A stretch of DNA of 31,746 bases. It comes from Thermomucor indicae-seudaticae. Taxonomy: Eukaryota > Mucoromycota > Mucoromycetes > Mucorales > Lichtheimiaceae. Under the pieces are notes generated by a model that ran no database searches, was not told the origin of the DNA, and saw only the letters and a list, made by a program, of their open reading frames with translations. Both the position numbers and the translations under genes were made by a program. Location of the stretch: assembly GCA_000787465.1 (NCBI GenBank), contig JSYX01000168.1, forward strand, positions 1 to 31,746, in the 5' to 3' direction. Shown here in pieces: positions 9,503-21,034 of this stretch (position 1 is the first letter of the stretch; every line of letters starts with the position of its first letter).

Positions 9503-11382
9503 ATGAGTTCATTGGACAGGCTAGATGACAGCCAAAAGGCAAAATTGGAGCAATTTCAGGTAAACATGCTTCCTGGTAGGTAAGGTTGACAAGCCGGTTT
9601 CACTGTTGATTTCTCTAGGCAGTGACGCAGACAGACGACTTGGAGTATGCGCTGACGCGATTGTCTCATTACAACTGGAATCTAGAGGTAGCAATGGGTA
9701 ACGGTCTTGAAAAGAAAAGAATGGCTAACCCCCAATTGGTGTGCGCCCAGCGAGCGGTGTCAAGTGTCTACGACGGCAACAATGAGATTGATTCTGCTCG
9801 CGAAAAGTTGGAACAGGAAGTAGCAGCCAGCACGCAGACGGATACTACCTCGTCGTCGTCGTCTTCTTCTACAAGGACTTCTTCAGCACAGGGTCGACCA
9901 TTTCGGTTAACAGCATTACTGGCCTGGCCCTTTGGTATAGCCTGGAACATTACTTGGGCCATCCTCTCTTTTGCATGTATGTACGGCTATTCTTGAGTAG
10001 TTTCACGCGATACTGAAAACGAAGAAATATAGCCCGTCTCCTTTCCCGCCCTTCGATCACCTCGTCGTCTTCTTCTTCTTCTTCATCCCAACGCATGGAT
10101 CCTCGCACAGCTGCAGCCAAATTCATCCGAGAATTCGAAACCAAATATAACAGTGAAACCCATGTGCCATTCTTCGAAGGAGGATATTCTCAAGCGCTTG
10201 AAACTGCCCGAAGAGATTTACGGTTTTTACTGGTGGTGCTGCAATGCGATGAACACGATGATACAGACAAGTTCTGCCGGTAAGATGGTCGACCCAGTAG
10301 GAAAATGTTTCTCTCATCTGATATAACGTCTTGTGTTGTTCAGTGATACGTTGACTTCAGCCGAACTTGTGGACTACATTCGTCAAAAGGATATACTGGT
10401 GTGGGGTGGTAATGTTAGGGAATCAGAAGCATTCCAAGGTAAAAGTGAAAAGTAAAGAGAGGAGCCCTTGTCCTTGTCTTCCTTAGGATATAACTTTTCT
10501 TGTTACAGTCAGCAGCACGTTGCAAGCGACAACGTATCCATTCATGGCAATCATTGCTCTTCAGTCACCTAATAATGCGTCGAGCGGCAGTTTAAGGATG
10601 GCATGTGTGGACCGTATCGAAGGGCCAGCATCTGCGGCGACTATCATTAGTCGTCTTGACAATGCTATCCAGCGATACGGACCTGGACTAAACCGCTTAA
10701 GAATGAGAAGACAGCAACAAGAGCTGGAACGACGGTTACGGCAGGAACAAGACCAGGCTTATCGAGAGAGTCTCAAGGCTGATCAAGAAAAGGTATATAT
10801 GGCAGCCCTTTATCCTGTTGCTTTTGGTGTTCTCATGCGTTTTTTTTACGAAAGGAACGTAAAGCTAGGGAGTCACGAGAAGCAGCAGCTCGTGCAGAAG
10901 AAGAAGCCAAACAAGCAGAAAAAGAGCGTTTGGAGCTTGCTGAAAAGCGACGGCAATATATACGCTATTTGTGCCGGGAATTACCAGCTGAACCGGACAG
11001 CAGTTACCAAGGGGAAATAGCGAAACTAAGCTTTAGATTAGCGGATGGCGAACGGGTCATTCGCAAGTTCCGGGGTGATGACACGATTGAGGTAAAAAAA
11101 GAAAAAGTGAGAAAAAAGCGAGGCAGACAATTTTATGTAACGTGGTCCCATTCGTAGATGCTGTACAAGTTTGTTGAAGCGTATCCAGTACTCAAATCCG
11201 GTGAAGATGTAAGCGACGCCACAGCACCTGAAAATTATCGACACAAGTATGGATTTACAATCATTTCACCGTATCCGAGAACTGTTTATGAAGCAAGTGA
11301 TGGGCGTACGGTGAAAGAAGAGAAAAGCTTATGGCCAAGTGCAACCTTGATTGTAGATGTGGAAGACGATGAGCAGGAATAA
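9503..11382 (+). CDS. UBA-UAS-UBX protein of FAF2/UBXD8 (Ucp10) type
   Basis: Family role: an ER- or lipid-droplet-anchored Cdc48/p97 adaptor in ER-associated degradation. Eight exons: 9503-9559, 9619-9687, 9751-9976, 10033-10279, 10344-10438, 10509-10792, 10855-11091, 11158-11382. They sum to 1440 nt, 479 residues (human FAF2 has 445). Domains: UBA-like fold at 10-50 ([28 protein letters not shown]); Ser-rich linker; hydrophobic segment at about 92-117 ([20 protein letters not shown]), the likely membrane hairpin; UAS thioredoxin-like domain at about 135-275 ([32 protein letters not shown]); charged coiled coil at 280-365; UBX domain from about 375 to the end, with SPYPRTVY at the site of the p97-binding loop. 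Intron 2 (9688-9750) is 63 nt and open, so its retention would add 21 residues in the UBA. TM topology is inferred from homology. Confidence 0.92.
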
Positions 11383-11548
11383 AGTGTTGTTCTGGTTATC
11401 ATGACGAGACATCTGTTTTCTATTAGGTAGATAGCTAGTGTTTTTTTTTTATTTTTGCATAAATTAGCTGTACTTGTGGATAAAGCTATACATGTAAGAG
11501 AGATATCCAGTCATTCGAGGGAGAGGGATGAGAGAGATGGTCTAAAGT

Positions 11549-12175
11549 TTAGAAGAAAGCGGCACTGGAGGGTCTCGCGTTTGCAACAGAACTGGCGCCA
11601 GCGGCAGCAGAGTTCGCGGCAGCGGGAGCGGATTGCTGCTGTTGAAGGAAAGGCACAACGGGAGCTGGAGCAGATTGTTGCTGTTGACCAAAAGCAGCAC
11701 TGGAAGCAGCATAGGCGGCGGCACCGGTTGGGCTTGGAGGGGCGCCAGGAGCACCACCGAGCAAAGCGCTGATGAGTTCAGAAAGAAGAGGAATGTTGTC
11801 AATCAAGAACGAGAGAAGAGGGGTGTCGAGCTCGACTAGAACAGCAATTAGAACGTGTTACCAAAAAAAAGAAACAAGATATTTTATGCTTACGCAAAGC
11901 GTTGGTGGTGGTATGAGTGATGGTGTTGTAGACGGTGGTGGTAGTTTTGGCACGGGGGACGGCTTCGAGGACTTCGACGTAGGACTTGCCGTGATCACTC
12001 ACGGTGCGGGTGGCGATCGGGGTGGCGTCAGCACGCTTCATCATTCTAATAACGCAGCGTGAGAGAACAGCTGGGATGATTCCCGCTTTGGTTGTGCTTA
12101 CTCTTTATGACCGGCGGGAGAGGCAACAGCCAAGGTTGCAAAGGCAGCAATCGCAGCAATCGAGAAGAACTTCAT
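11549..12175 (-). CDS. small secreted Ala/Gln/Pro-rich protein
   Basis: Three exons: 12102-12175, 11894-12045 and 11549-11835 (513 nt, 170 residues). The ATG at 12175 opens a classical signal peptide, KFFSIAAIAAFATLAVASPA. A KR dipeptide at MMKR-ADA, about residues 28-29, is a likely Kex2 site. Next is a Thr-rich stretch (AKTTTTVYNTITHTTT). The C-terminal half has a hydrophobic helix (FLIDNIPLLSELISALLGG) followed by low-complexity Ala/Pro/Gln sequence with two QQQQSAPA copies. There is no GPI signal that I can defend and no recognised domain. It could be a wall protein or a processed secreted peptide. Its 3' end is convergent with the UBX gene, with 166 bp between the stops. Confidence 0.75.
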
Positions 12176-12240
12176 GGTGATCGAATAAGAAGATGGATGA
12201 TATCGAAAAACGCTTAGGTGGCGGTTAGACTTGCTCACTT

Positions 12241-12250
12241 TTTATATATT
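12241..12250 (-). promoter_or_regulatory. TATA box of the secreted-protein gene
   Basis: Minus-strand AATATATAAA about 70 bp upstream of the ATG at 12175. Position and strong match fit a highly expressed small secreted protein. Confidence 0.5.
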
Positions 12251-12783
12251 CTTCAGCGTACATTCCTCTGGTGCAGCATACCCACCTCCCCCCCCCTTTT
12301 TCTAGATCTTTTAAGTTGAGACAACACACGCCGTCATGATCTAAACAATTTGCTTCCACTCTAGCTGGTTTTCTTTAACAGCTATGAGGCGCAAGAAGAA
12401 AAACCAGCGAATCAATAAACAGACAAGGTATCGTTATTCGTTGTTCTTCTTCTCAGCGGGGCTGATTGTCTGTGTGTTTCTTGTGAAAAAGCCGAGGTTT
12501 CAAAAATGTCTACTCCCATTTGGCTCTCAACCAGCTCTCTCTTTTCCAAGGTATGTACGGCTGAAATCTCCGTCAAAATTCTTTGAATATGGATGTAAAA
12601 ACGACCGATATTATTACTATGATACATTGGCGGGTTAGAGTTCTCAATTCGTGCCTATAACGATCGAGGGGCATCATCATTCACGTTGACCTCTGACACT
12701 GGCATACCAAAATTAAGCTGCAGAATAGCAGTTTCCTACATTATTGGATTCGCGTCGATAATAAATAACGTACGCCGTCCTTG
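12251..12783. other. intergenic, no gene seen
   Basis: Lies between the promoter of the secreted-protein gene and the 3' end of DNMT2. It has an AT-rich C-run (about 12288-12296). Open frames on both strands look random; an AATAAATAA-like motif near 12760 may serve termination. Confidence 0.4.
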
Positions 12784-14364
12784 TCACCATTCAAACAGTT
12801 CGCATCGTAAAAGTTCCGAAACAACCCAACAATTCAAGCTATTGCCTAAAAGTCTATAGCGCTGAGACAAGCTGACATGCTCCGGAAATTCAAGATGGGG
12901 TTCCTGATCAGGAGGCGAGAACGCCCGAGCAGCATAAGCAACTTGTTGGTCTATCCTATCCGGTTGCAGCTGCTGCTGCTCCAGCTGATATTTTGGCATC
13001 GGAAATGCATGAAGACGGGCGATTTCTGTTGGCGTCAAAAAGCGAAGACCGAGTTGCAGCAATGCGGATGGGTCGTTCCAATCATAATCTGTAACCTGGA
13101 TACAAATGGAAGGTTATACGTTCCCTGGATTCGCACAAAAAGTCAAGTCTCCCTCACATCAAGACGCTGTGTTTGCACCAACGAACCGCTCGTCTGCAAG
13201 TGATGCGACCCGTATGCCTAAAATGTGTGTGTAAGTCGATATGCAGTTTTCTTTCTTTTCGTGGCAGTAAGCAGATGTTATTTACCTTGGTAATACACGA
13301 TGTACGATTGCTTTCTCGTCGCACGATATCTTGTACCACTATTCAGATCAAGCCATGCAAAAAAGAAAAATGAATACTCTCTTACCAAATCGAAACCGAT
13401 GGAGTTTCACGATATCTTTCTCAGGTACTCTATAAGCCGGAGCGTTGTCTGCTTGGTCTTCCAAGAAGCTGGATAGCTTTGGTAGGTGGATTTCGAGCTG
13501 TTGTGGACGGCCAGAAAATGGCCATTCAGTATGCAGCTGGTCTACGCCCAGACCTGTCTTGCTTGGCCGTAAACGAGCCATTAAATAGTACCGCAAGCGG
13601 TGGTTGGGGATGCCAAACTGTACAGGGGACAGCAGACACTCTTTGACTTGGTATCCTAGAGATTTCAGTTGAGATACGAGCTTGTTTCTAGATTCAGATA
13701 TCTAATTTCGAAGCTTAGCAAATCATCATCATCATCTTCTTTTGATTTTGGCTTACCTCAAAATTCTTGACGTTCTCTAAAAAGATAAAAGTTGGTGGAT
13801 CGGCTAACTGAGGTAGCAGATCAATCAAATGGATTAAGGGTCGAGCACGCGGGTCTTGAATGTCCTTCATGTTTCCTCCTTGCGTGTATGGCTTTGATTT
13901 ATATTTTTCACATCAGGATACATACAAATAACGGAAACGGATCATCATACCTGACAAGGTGGACTTAGAAGCCAGCAATTGGCTTGAAATCTGCCATAAA
14001 GACAAAACCAGTTATCGCAAAGGAAGAAGGCGGACCAAATTCGCTTACTTTTCAATCTCTTTAGCTGTAAGACGTTCGATTGTCTTCTACTTTAATTTCA
14101 GTCAACAACTCGTTTTTTTATGGATACGCGAGAGAAACATTACAAGGGATGGTTCATGCTTAAAATTGTGTTTATAGACATCGTTGGCAACGGTGTTCAC
14201 GTCAAATGCACAGACAACAGTGGCTGGGATTCCGGTCATGTTCAGTGCATAATGCTGTACTTTTTTCGCGTCAGTTGATTGAAATTCCCCGTGATTGTGC
14301 CAGCGCCCCGTACCAATCCGCCAATGCCACTAAAGAACTCTAGGCATCGTATGGGTTCATTCAT
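12784..14364 (-). CDS. DNMT2-type tRNA (cytosine-38-C5) methyltransferase
   Basis: Uses SAM to methylate C38 of tRNA-Asp and related tRNAs in this family. Nine exons: 14314-14364, 14144-14254, 14049-14086, 13951-13990, 13757-13891, 13386-13701, 13286-13338, 13158-13217, 12784-13095; 1116 nt, 371 residues (human 391). Motif I LEFFSGIGGLHYAL; motif IV SPPCQ with the catalytic Cys at residue 79; motif VI FLENVKNF with Glu at 119, both at the human positions; motif VIII VQFGIPNHRLRYYLMARL; the DNMT2-specific CFT-type motif appears as SCITKAYG; motif X QRYRLLGNSLN. All core residues are present, so it should be active. No DNA-targeting domains (BAH, CXXC) are seen, which argues against a DNA methyltransferase of the DNMT1/5 type. 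Confidence 0.93.
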
Positions 14365-15028
14365 GCTAAAGAAATATCACGACCAGCGACAAAGCGAAAA
14401 AAAATTTAGCGCTGCTTGAAACAAACGTTTCTTTCCTTTACCATTGTCGCACGGTAACACTAGGAGCATTGACGCTTTTGCAGTTGTGATCCAGAGCGGC
14501 CGGCCAATTTTGTTTGTATTGCTTGAATATAACGCTATCTATTTGCTATATTGTGATACCCTCCAGTTTCTGACGGATGGCCAGTGACCAAAAACTGGGC
14601 CCAATGCGAACTTCAGTGCTATTGTCGTCTTCGTGACGGGTAGAAGCCAGATCAGCCATGTTCATTTGTAGGCGTTACTTGTCGCTGCCTGCGCGCCGAG
14701 ACGCTCCATAAGGTTCCACTAGCGTGTCCGCGAGTTATCGGAAGGTGTAGAACAGCTCCTCGACTAAAACGATGGCTGGACACAGCATGTATTGGCCGTT
14801 GCCCTTTCCTGAGTTGCGTGTAGTCAGACAGCCTTCGCCATAAGTAACACGATCTTGAGTTTCCAAGTTATTGTTCCAGAGTTTCCACAAAAGGGGCAGA
14901 GATAAAGAGCTTTCCGTATTAGGCTTTCAGAACAGGCTTTGCTGTTGCATCGGGAGTTGATTTTTTTTTTTCATTGCTGCAGCCTCATCCAAGGCTGGAT
15001 CTTGTCTTTCTTTTTTCCCTTTCCATTC
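14365..15028. other. intergenic upstream of membrane-protein gene
   Basis: Starts of DNMT2 (minus) and the membrane protein (plus) diverge here. I see no coding block. A poly-T run near 14962-14972 is followed by a C/T-rich stretch before the proposed ATG at 15029. Confidence 0.4.
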
Positions 15029-16109
15029 ATGGGCGTAGCAAGTTGTATCGAGAGTATTGTGTCTCCATCATTTATACCGTGTATTGTATCAGGGTAAAAA
15101 TCAAGTCGTTTTTCAAATGACTCTACGCGCGCTCAAAAACTCGCGCTGTCGAATAGCATTTTATATGGCGTCGGTGCGATCGGTCTCTATGACAAGGCCA
15201 AACGTCAAAAGTTTTTTCTTCCATACTTTTATCTAGCCAACGCGGGACGTAAGCAATAAGCAAACAGGGCGACTGACGCATCCAGCAGTGACGACTCACT
15301 TGTCATAAGGTGTTTATTGCAGTGCTCTACGCGGTGGCGCAAGTGTTTCTGCTTGTGTGGGACAGAGACATGGAAGGAGACGAGGAGCATCGAAATCCAT
15401 TTCCACTTCATTCAGCGCTTATTCTGACAACGCTCGGGTCCAGTTTTGTGATGCTGGCACTGTATCGACTCGTGCAGGTCTGGCGGGAGATCGGTCTCAA
15501 GGGAGGCGACAGCAGTATGCTCAGGGTTGCTGCACCGCTGGGCGTGGCTGTGTCAACGGTGCTAAGCCTAGTGGGCGACGTGATCTTGCTGAGACTCGAT
15601 GAGGAAGAACACGAAGATACGGGTGGCATCGTCTGGTCCAGCCGAAAAGCGCTACTCGTGAAAGGAGTAGGATCACTTGTCGGGTTGGTCTTGCTCTTGA
15701 TATACATTGCTTTGATTGTTGTCACGGCGGTTCAGCAGCGACGGGGAAGAAGAGGAACAGCCGATCATCAAAGCTTGGTGCCTGTTCTTTTGGTTCTCGG
15801 AATACTCGCGATAGTCCATTGGTCGTATTTCGCGGTGGTGGTGTTGTCATCGGCTTTGCCGCTCGCTGATACCAGCATGGACAGCGACTGTAATAGCGGA
15901 AACTGGCAGCTGGCCACCGGTCTGATAGCTGCTCCAGATATCGTCTTGCTTGCTACCGCGTTTCTGTACGACTTGACAAGAGTGAAGAACGGTGCCAAGG
16001 TAACTTAATTTTTTTTCCTATGGGTTCTATCTGATTTTTTTTCTCACTGTCTCTCATTGCGTATTAGCCACTCTCCCAGTTCGGTTACACTGGCCTCGAC
16101 CCTAGTTAA
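15029..16109 (+). CDS. polytopic membrane protein, 5' end doubtful
   Basis: Exons: first about 15029-15248, second 15323-15999, third 16068-16109. The two introns (74 and 68 nt) are GT-AG and phase-consistent. Exon 2 encodes hydrophobic segments such as LLYAVAQVFLLVW, LILTTLGSSFVMLALYRL, AAPLGVAVSTVLSLVGDVILL, LVGLVLLLIYIALIVVTAV and LVPVLLVLGILAIVHWSYFA; with exon 1 this makes six or seven TM spans. The third exon adds PLSQFGYTGLDPS. Function unknown; no transporter or receptor signature recognised. Oddity: from the ATG the frame meets TAA at 15095-15097, and the following sequence resembles protein first in the +1 frame (QVVFQMTLRALKN) and then again in the original frame (NSILYGVGAIGLYDKAKRQK). 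That implies two opposite indels, an unusual 5' structure, or a start I have missed. Confidence 0.6.
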
Positions 16110-16242
16110 GCCCACAGTATGCAGCGATCCTATACCCCCCTCCCACGTCTTGTAAAAAAAAGATACGGTCGTAAAGAATATCATGTAAAGTTTATGTGTG
16201 TAATTCTTTTGGTTAAAACAAAGAGATGCGTATGCGATATTA

Positions 16243-16871
16243 TTAAAACGATACAATTTTACGGCGACGAGCTTCATCTACGATCCACTGCGCCAAGACG
16301 GGCGGTTCTTTTCGTATATCGGCCACAATGACATTTTCTTGTTCCTCATCAGGTTCTTCGAGAGTTTCCAGTTGGGACTGGAGCATTTTGGCCGCCATGA
16401 AGTGGCCCTTGCGGCCCGCGATCCGTTCTTGCAAGAGCTCGGGCGAGCCCTTCAAGTAGACAAACCATAAGTCTCCTCCTTTGGTCTCACGCAGAATATC
16501 GCGATACACCTTGCGAAGCGAGGAGCAAGTCAAGACAATCGCGCGTTTTGAGGACTCGGTTTGTTCAGCAAGAGCAGCCGCTTTTTCGTTGAGCACGTCG
16601 CGGATCTTGCGGAGCCACGGCCACCGATCGTCGTCATTCAACGGTTCGCCTTTAAGAAAAAAACTTGGGTTGGTTGGTTGCATTGAGGCGCGATTAGCCA
16701 AATGAACAACAACAACAAACCTCGACTCATTTTGTCAACGTTTTCTTTGGGGTGAAGTTGATCGCCTTCTATATATTCACACTGTAATAACTTTTGCAGT
16801 TCTTCGGCCACTGAGGTTTTGCCGCAGCCGGCTGTACCCATAAGTACAAAGATAGGCACTGGCCTCGTCAT
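16243..16871 (-). CDS. gluconokinase
   Basis: ATP-dependent phosphorylation of D-gluconate to 6-phosphogluconate, feeding the pentose phosphate pathway. Two exons, 16721-16871 and 16243-16649, with a 71-nt intron; 558 nt, 185 residues, typical for the GntK family. The P-loop is VLMGTAGCGKTSVAEEL near residues 9-25. GDQLHPKENVDKMSRGEPL, then DDDRWPWL, is the gluconate-binding signature split by the intron. VLTCSSLRKVYRDILR and FVYLKGSPELLQERIAGRKGHF, then a Lys-rich lid, complete the fold. The start ATG at 16871 lies directly before the P-loop strand; the longer upstream open frame is not supported by the family. Confidence 0.95.
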
Positions 16872-17465
16872 GTTTGTTTGATAAAGAAGAAAGAGACAGT
16901 ACGATACACACACAGCGCGAGAGAGAGACTCTTTATGGTGCGGGGGAACTCGACTTGCCCCGCAACATCCCGCAAGCTTAATACTTTTTTTTCCGGGGTT
17001 GCCCACTTTTTCCTCCTCTTTAACCATGCAGGGCTGTCACGGCAAACACATTCATGCAGTAGACCGTCTGTCTCTCTTGTTATAACAGATCGATATCGAG
17101 AAAACAGTCGACTAGTTGCAGATCGAAAGATTGCTTTTCCTCTTGTGGACGCGTTCGAGATGTGGGGAAGGCGCGGAAATTCAAGGTTGTTAACCAAAAC
17201 CGGTTAAAGCATGTTGGGGTGACGCTTTGCGATTTCCGAAACTATCACCATAGAAAAGATGCTGCAATGTCTAAGGCGTGTGTCTAGGCCGAAAAGGACT
17301 GACAACTAATGAACCGTATTGTTTGGTCAGTCTGTGAAGAAGCAATTACGCGTTTTTTTTTTTTTTTTTTTGAAAGGCTGGTACTTCCTCCAAAAAGGGA
17401 AAAACTCCGATCATTTAGGCTGAAAAGGAAGGACCCCTTTCAACCTTGACTTAAGTGTAATCACA
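16872..17465. other. divergent intergenic between gluconokinase and STE24
   Basis: Both genes diverge from this 594-bp spacer. A 19-bp poly-T tract lies at 17353-17371, about 95 bp upstream of the STE24 ATG, and may act as a nucleosome-excluding promoter element. Nothing else seen. Confidence 0.4.
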
Positions 17466-19111
17466 ATGTCCAGTCTAGACAAGATTACGTCTGTTCTAGA
17501 CTGCGTTGACTACAAGCAATATGTGTTGGGTTTCAGCTGTGCAGTTTATGCCTTCGAACAATACCTAAAGTGAGTTCAATGTACCTAGATCACAGTAAAA
17601 GGTATTAATCAACAAACAAAAAGCTATCGTCAGCATCGTCGGTATCTGATGCCGAGTCGTCCAAAGGAACTAGCAGACATTGTGAGCGAGTCGGATTTCC
17701 AGAAATCACAACGGTATAATCTGGACAAGTCGCGATTCGGGTTTATTGAGAACCTATGGAAGCAGCTTGAAGTGTTGTTGCAGTTTCATTATAACGTCAT
17801 TCCTTGGCTTTGGGATTTTACGGGCCGGTTATTGTACCAGTACGCTGGTTATGGACCTGATCATGAGGTAAAAATCCAAGACATATTGTTGGGAAGACGA
17901 GAAGCTGAAGAAGAATCTGATAGATTGCGCAATCCATCGTGTTCATATGCATTTATTCTCTCTTGAACCAACTCACTTCTTTACCATTTTCACTCTACTC
18001 AACGTTTGTGATCGAAGAACGTCATGGGTTCAATAAGCAGACTTTGGGCCTGTTCTTCACGGATCTGATCAAGTCTCAACTGGTATTCGGTGTGATCATG
18101 GTACCGTTCTTGGCAGCCTTCTTGTGGGTCATCAAGTCCACGGGAGATCAGTTTTATGTTTACGTTTGGATTATAGTGTGAGTATCATCAGAGATAATTA
18201 AGAGAGAGAGGGAGGCCTGACGGACAAGGTTTGTAGGGTTCTCTTTCAGCTCTTTTTCATTACCATTTACCCAACCGTGATTCAACCCTTGTTCAACAAG
18301 TTGACGCCGTTAGAGACTGGTGAATTGCGTACGCGTATTGAGGAACTCGCAAGCCGGATCAATTTCCCGCTGAAAAAGCTCTATGTGATCGATGGAAGTC
18401 GCCGGTCGAGCCACTCGAATGCCTACTTTTATGGGTTCGGCAAGAACAAACATATTGTGCTGTTTGATACTTTGATTGAACATTCGTCTGTGGATGAAAT
18501 TTGTGCTGTACTCGGTTAGTGTTATCAATAACGGAGAAAGGTGGGGCGGGATATTGATGATGAGGATGGATCCAGCGCACGAACTAGGTCACTGGTCTAT
18601 GAATCACACACTCAAGATTCTTGGTGTTACGCAAGTCTACATGCTGACAATGTTTTGGCTGTTTTCATTCTTTATCCACAATCCTCGCCTATATTACGAC
18701 TTTGGATTCACGACGAAGCCGACGCTTATTGGTTTCTTACTGTTCCAGTACATCTACGCTCCCGTTGACAGTGTTATTGGCTTCCTGATGCATGTATATC
18801 AGCGCAAGAATGAATACGAAGCAGGTATGTTCTTTTACTACAGATCGGTATCTTTCCCTCTCTCTCTAACATACGGTTCTCTCTGTTTTAATCTAGATGC
18901 ATTTGCTCTTAAACTTGGATATGCAGAAACCTTACGCACCGCATTGATTAAACTGAGCGTCAAGAACCTCGGCGGTTTCAATGTGGATCCATGGTATTCT
19001 GCTTGGAATAGATCCCATCCGAGTCTGGTCGAGCGACTGGACGCGCTCGGTGTTAAGCCTAGCTCGGATACACCCATTGTAGATAGCGAAGAAATGAAGA
19101 AAAAGCAGTAG
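17466..19111 (+). CDS. STE24: CAAX prenyl protease, STE24/ZMPSTE24 type
   Basis: ER zinc metalloprotease that trims prenylated CAAX proteins such as a-factor-like pheromones. Six exons: 17466-17569, 17624-17867, 17924-18177, 18237-18514, 18576-18824, 18897-19111; introns 54-72 nt; 1344 nt, 447 residues (yeast 453). Features: N-terminal [66 protein letters not shown]; zinc motif AHELGHW at about 294-300 (His295, Glu296, His299); third ligand in [14 protein letters not shown] (Glu375); [12 protein letters not shown]. Ala replaces the usual Gly before HELGH. The C-terminus MKKKQ fits a dilysine-type ER retrieval signal. Complete and probably active. Confidence 0.95.
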
Positions 19112-19659
19112 AAAAAACACATGCAATTTTTGAGTGATTTAAAAAGATACATTTTGCACCAAATATTCGGATAGAGCAAGATGAGAAGGATGACAAAGGT
19201 AAAGAGGTAGATAAGTCCTTTGAGACTCCAAGTAGGACCGTTCTTTATTCCATTTACAGTTGCTCTGTATTTATATCTTTGTCTGCGTCGATATCGCAGT
19301 TATGAAAAATTTTCAGAGAGATCAAATGAGCGATGGATTGATCTCGTCATAAGAACCAGTTATTGTGGTGCCTTGACCTGTGTATTAGTCTGTTGGCGGT
19401 GCCTGGACTGTAGTATTTGCATAAAGAAACATTCTTTTCTGATGAGCAGTTTGGAGAACGGTGAGTGCTGCACATCAGAAGTTTCTGAAGCCGTCCATCA
19501 GGAAGCCCAGCACAGAAATATGTCTTGCCCTGGAGCCGTCTTTGCAGGTTTTCATATGGTTTGAGGCAGCCGCAGCGGTCGCGCTGAGAAATAAACCTTG
19601 CCTAGTCGACTCCCATTTTCTTGCGTCTTTGAGCGCCTAAAGATACGTTATACTGTACA

Positions 19660-20149
19660 ATGAGTCAGACGGTTCACTCTTCTCTTTCCAGCAACCGTGC
19701 CTCAACTTTTGAGTATCAGGCAGGCACGACCCACGTCGAAAGCCCGGCTCATTTGCTGGCTGTCAGCGAGGACAAAGACGTTCTGTAAGTGACTCTGTAT
19801 GGCCACAGCCGCGGCATCCCCCCCACTTACTGCTGTGCATAGTCGCCGTCTAAGAGAGAGGGTTGGGGGGGGGGGAGGACAGAAAGACCAATCAATGAAG
19901 ACAGAGGCTGGCGAGGAAACAGTGCACCCGGCCTGGTGGTATGGAACATCGCCCTGCGTGGAACCATGTCAGTATCTTGTGAACAGGACTGACTTCGTGT
20001 ACTTGCATTCGGCCGCTGTGAAGGTACTAAAGCACCGGGGAACCTTCACGCGGAAAGAGGTATCCCTGATTACAACCAGTCAGTATCTTGACCAAGGTCG
20101 GCCTTACGTAACTCACTTGGTACGAAGGACCCAACATTCAAGATCATAA
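19660..20149 (+). CDS. possible small gene, unknown
   Basis: An ATG at 19660 opens a protein-like segment, with TFEYQAGTTHVESPAHLLAV then EDKDVL. It ends at a good donor (GTAAGT at 19785) and can join at 19843 in phase to RRLRERV and an open frame to TGA-free sequence ending at 20149. The joined product would have about 144 residues. The N-terminal 47 or so residues look convincing; the remainder, with an 11-G run (19865-19875), is less so and may hold another exon boundary. No domain recognised. Repeats of TCAGTATCTTG begin inside its 3' part. Confidence 0.35.
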
Positions 20150-20205
20150 AGAGGATGACGGTCTCCTTTCTCTGCAGCGAAACCAAGTCAGTATCTTGAT
20201 CAAGA
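19969..20205 (+). repeat. three TCAGTATCTTG copies about 110 bp apart
   Basis: Identical 11-mers begin at 19969, 20080 and 20188 (spacings 111 and 108), preceded by an ACCA-type triplet and followed by degenerate GACCAAGG/CTTTACGTA sequence. This fits a decayed tandem repeat of about 110 bp. Confidence 0.5.
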
Positions 20206-21034
20206 CCAGGCTTTACGTACGTACAGTAACACTTGCGTTTACCTGACGTGAAAGAGCCGATCAGTGGGCGACAGCAAACCAGTCATAGTAGCAAAGAGGG
20301 AAGAAAACGAAGGAATGAAACAGGTCGGCTTTTATACTCGAAATGTTGGCTGGACACGTCATGTTTTTTCGCAAATGATTCGTGTTTAATACATTTGGTT
20401 TAAACCGTGACATATGGATACAGATCCGCTCGCCGGCTTATCTTGTAAGGGGATTGGCAATAGGAGGCCAAGCTTGACCATCGCGATGATTAAGAATCGT
20501 ATTAGATGGTGAAACATACATATGTCGCTTAAGAACAAACGCACGTATTCGAACGAGTCTTCATGACCAACACAGGTCCAGACTCGGTCAGATGGATATG
20601 TGTTTTTCCGGTTTACTACATATGGGGAAAACAAAATGTATGGTGATGACGGTGTCTATTACGGTGGGCACAGACAAAACATGAATACCCTCGTCTTTAT
20701 ATTACGGGATTAAGTTACAGAGTAGTGTATGCAGTCTGGCATTTAGACTATCACGGGAGACGTCAAGAGGTGAGCGGAAACATAAGCGCGGGAAGAGCGT
20801 AGCCATATGGACGAAATTGTATAAAGAGGGTTGACGACGCACATATTATACGCAGACACATTTCTCTTTCCCAGCAAGGGCCAGGCGGCCTTGGCAATAA
20901 AACGTTTATTTGCGGATCAAGAAGGAATGGACTGACAAGAAGATGAGAAAGAACGGAAAGAAAGAGTGTATTTCTTTTATGGTTGTAAAAGAAAGCGAGA
21001 TCATCTATTGATTAAAAGAGCTGACGATCACTAT
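20206..21034. other. intergenic, no gene seen
   Basis: No coherent coding block or structured RNA. AATAAA and ATTTAATA-type motifs occur (about 20388, 20896), so the 3' ends of flanking transcripts may lie here. Confidence 0.4.

Noticed and set aside
9366..9542. N-terminal extension of LSM3 open frame
   Set aside because: Runs into the divergent gene's first exon and has no counterpart in LSm3 proteins.
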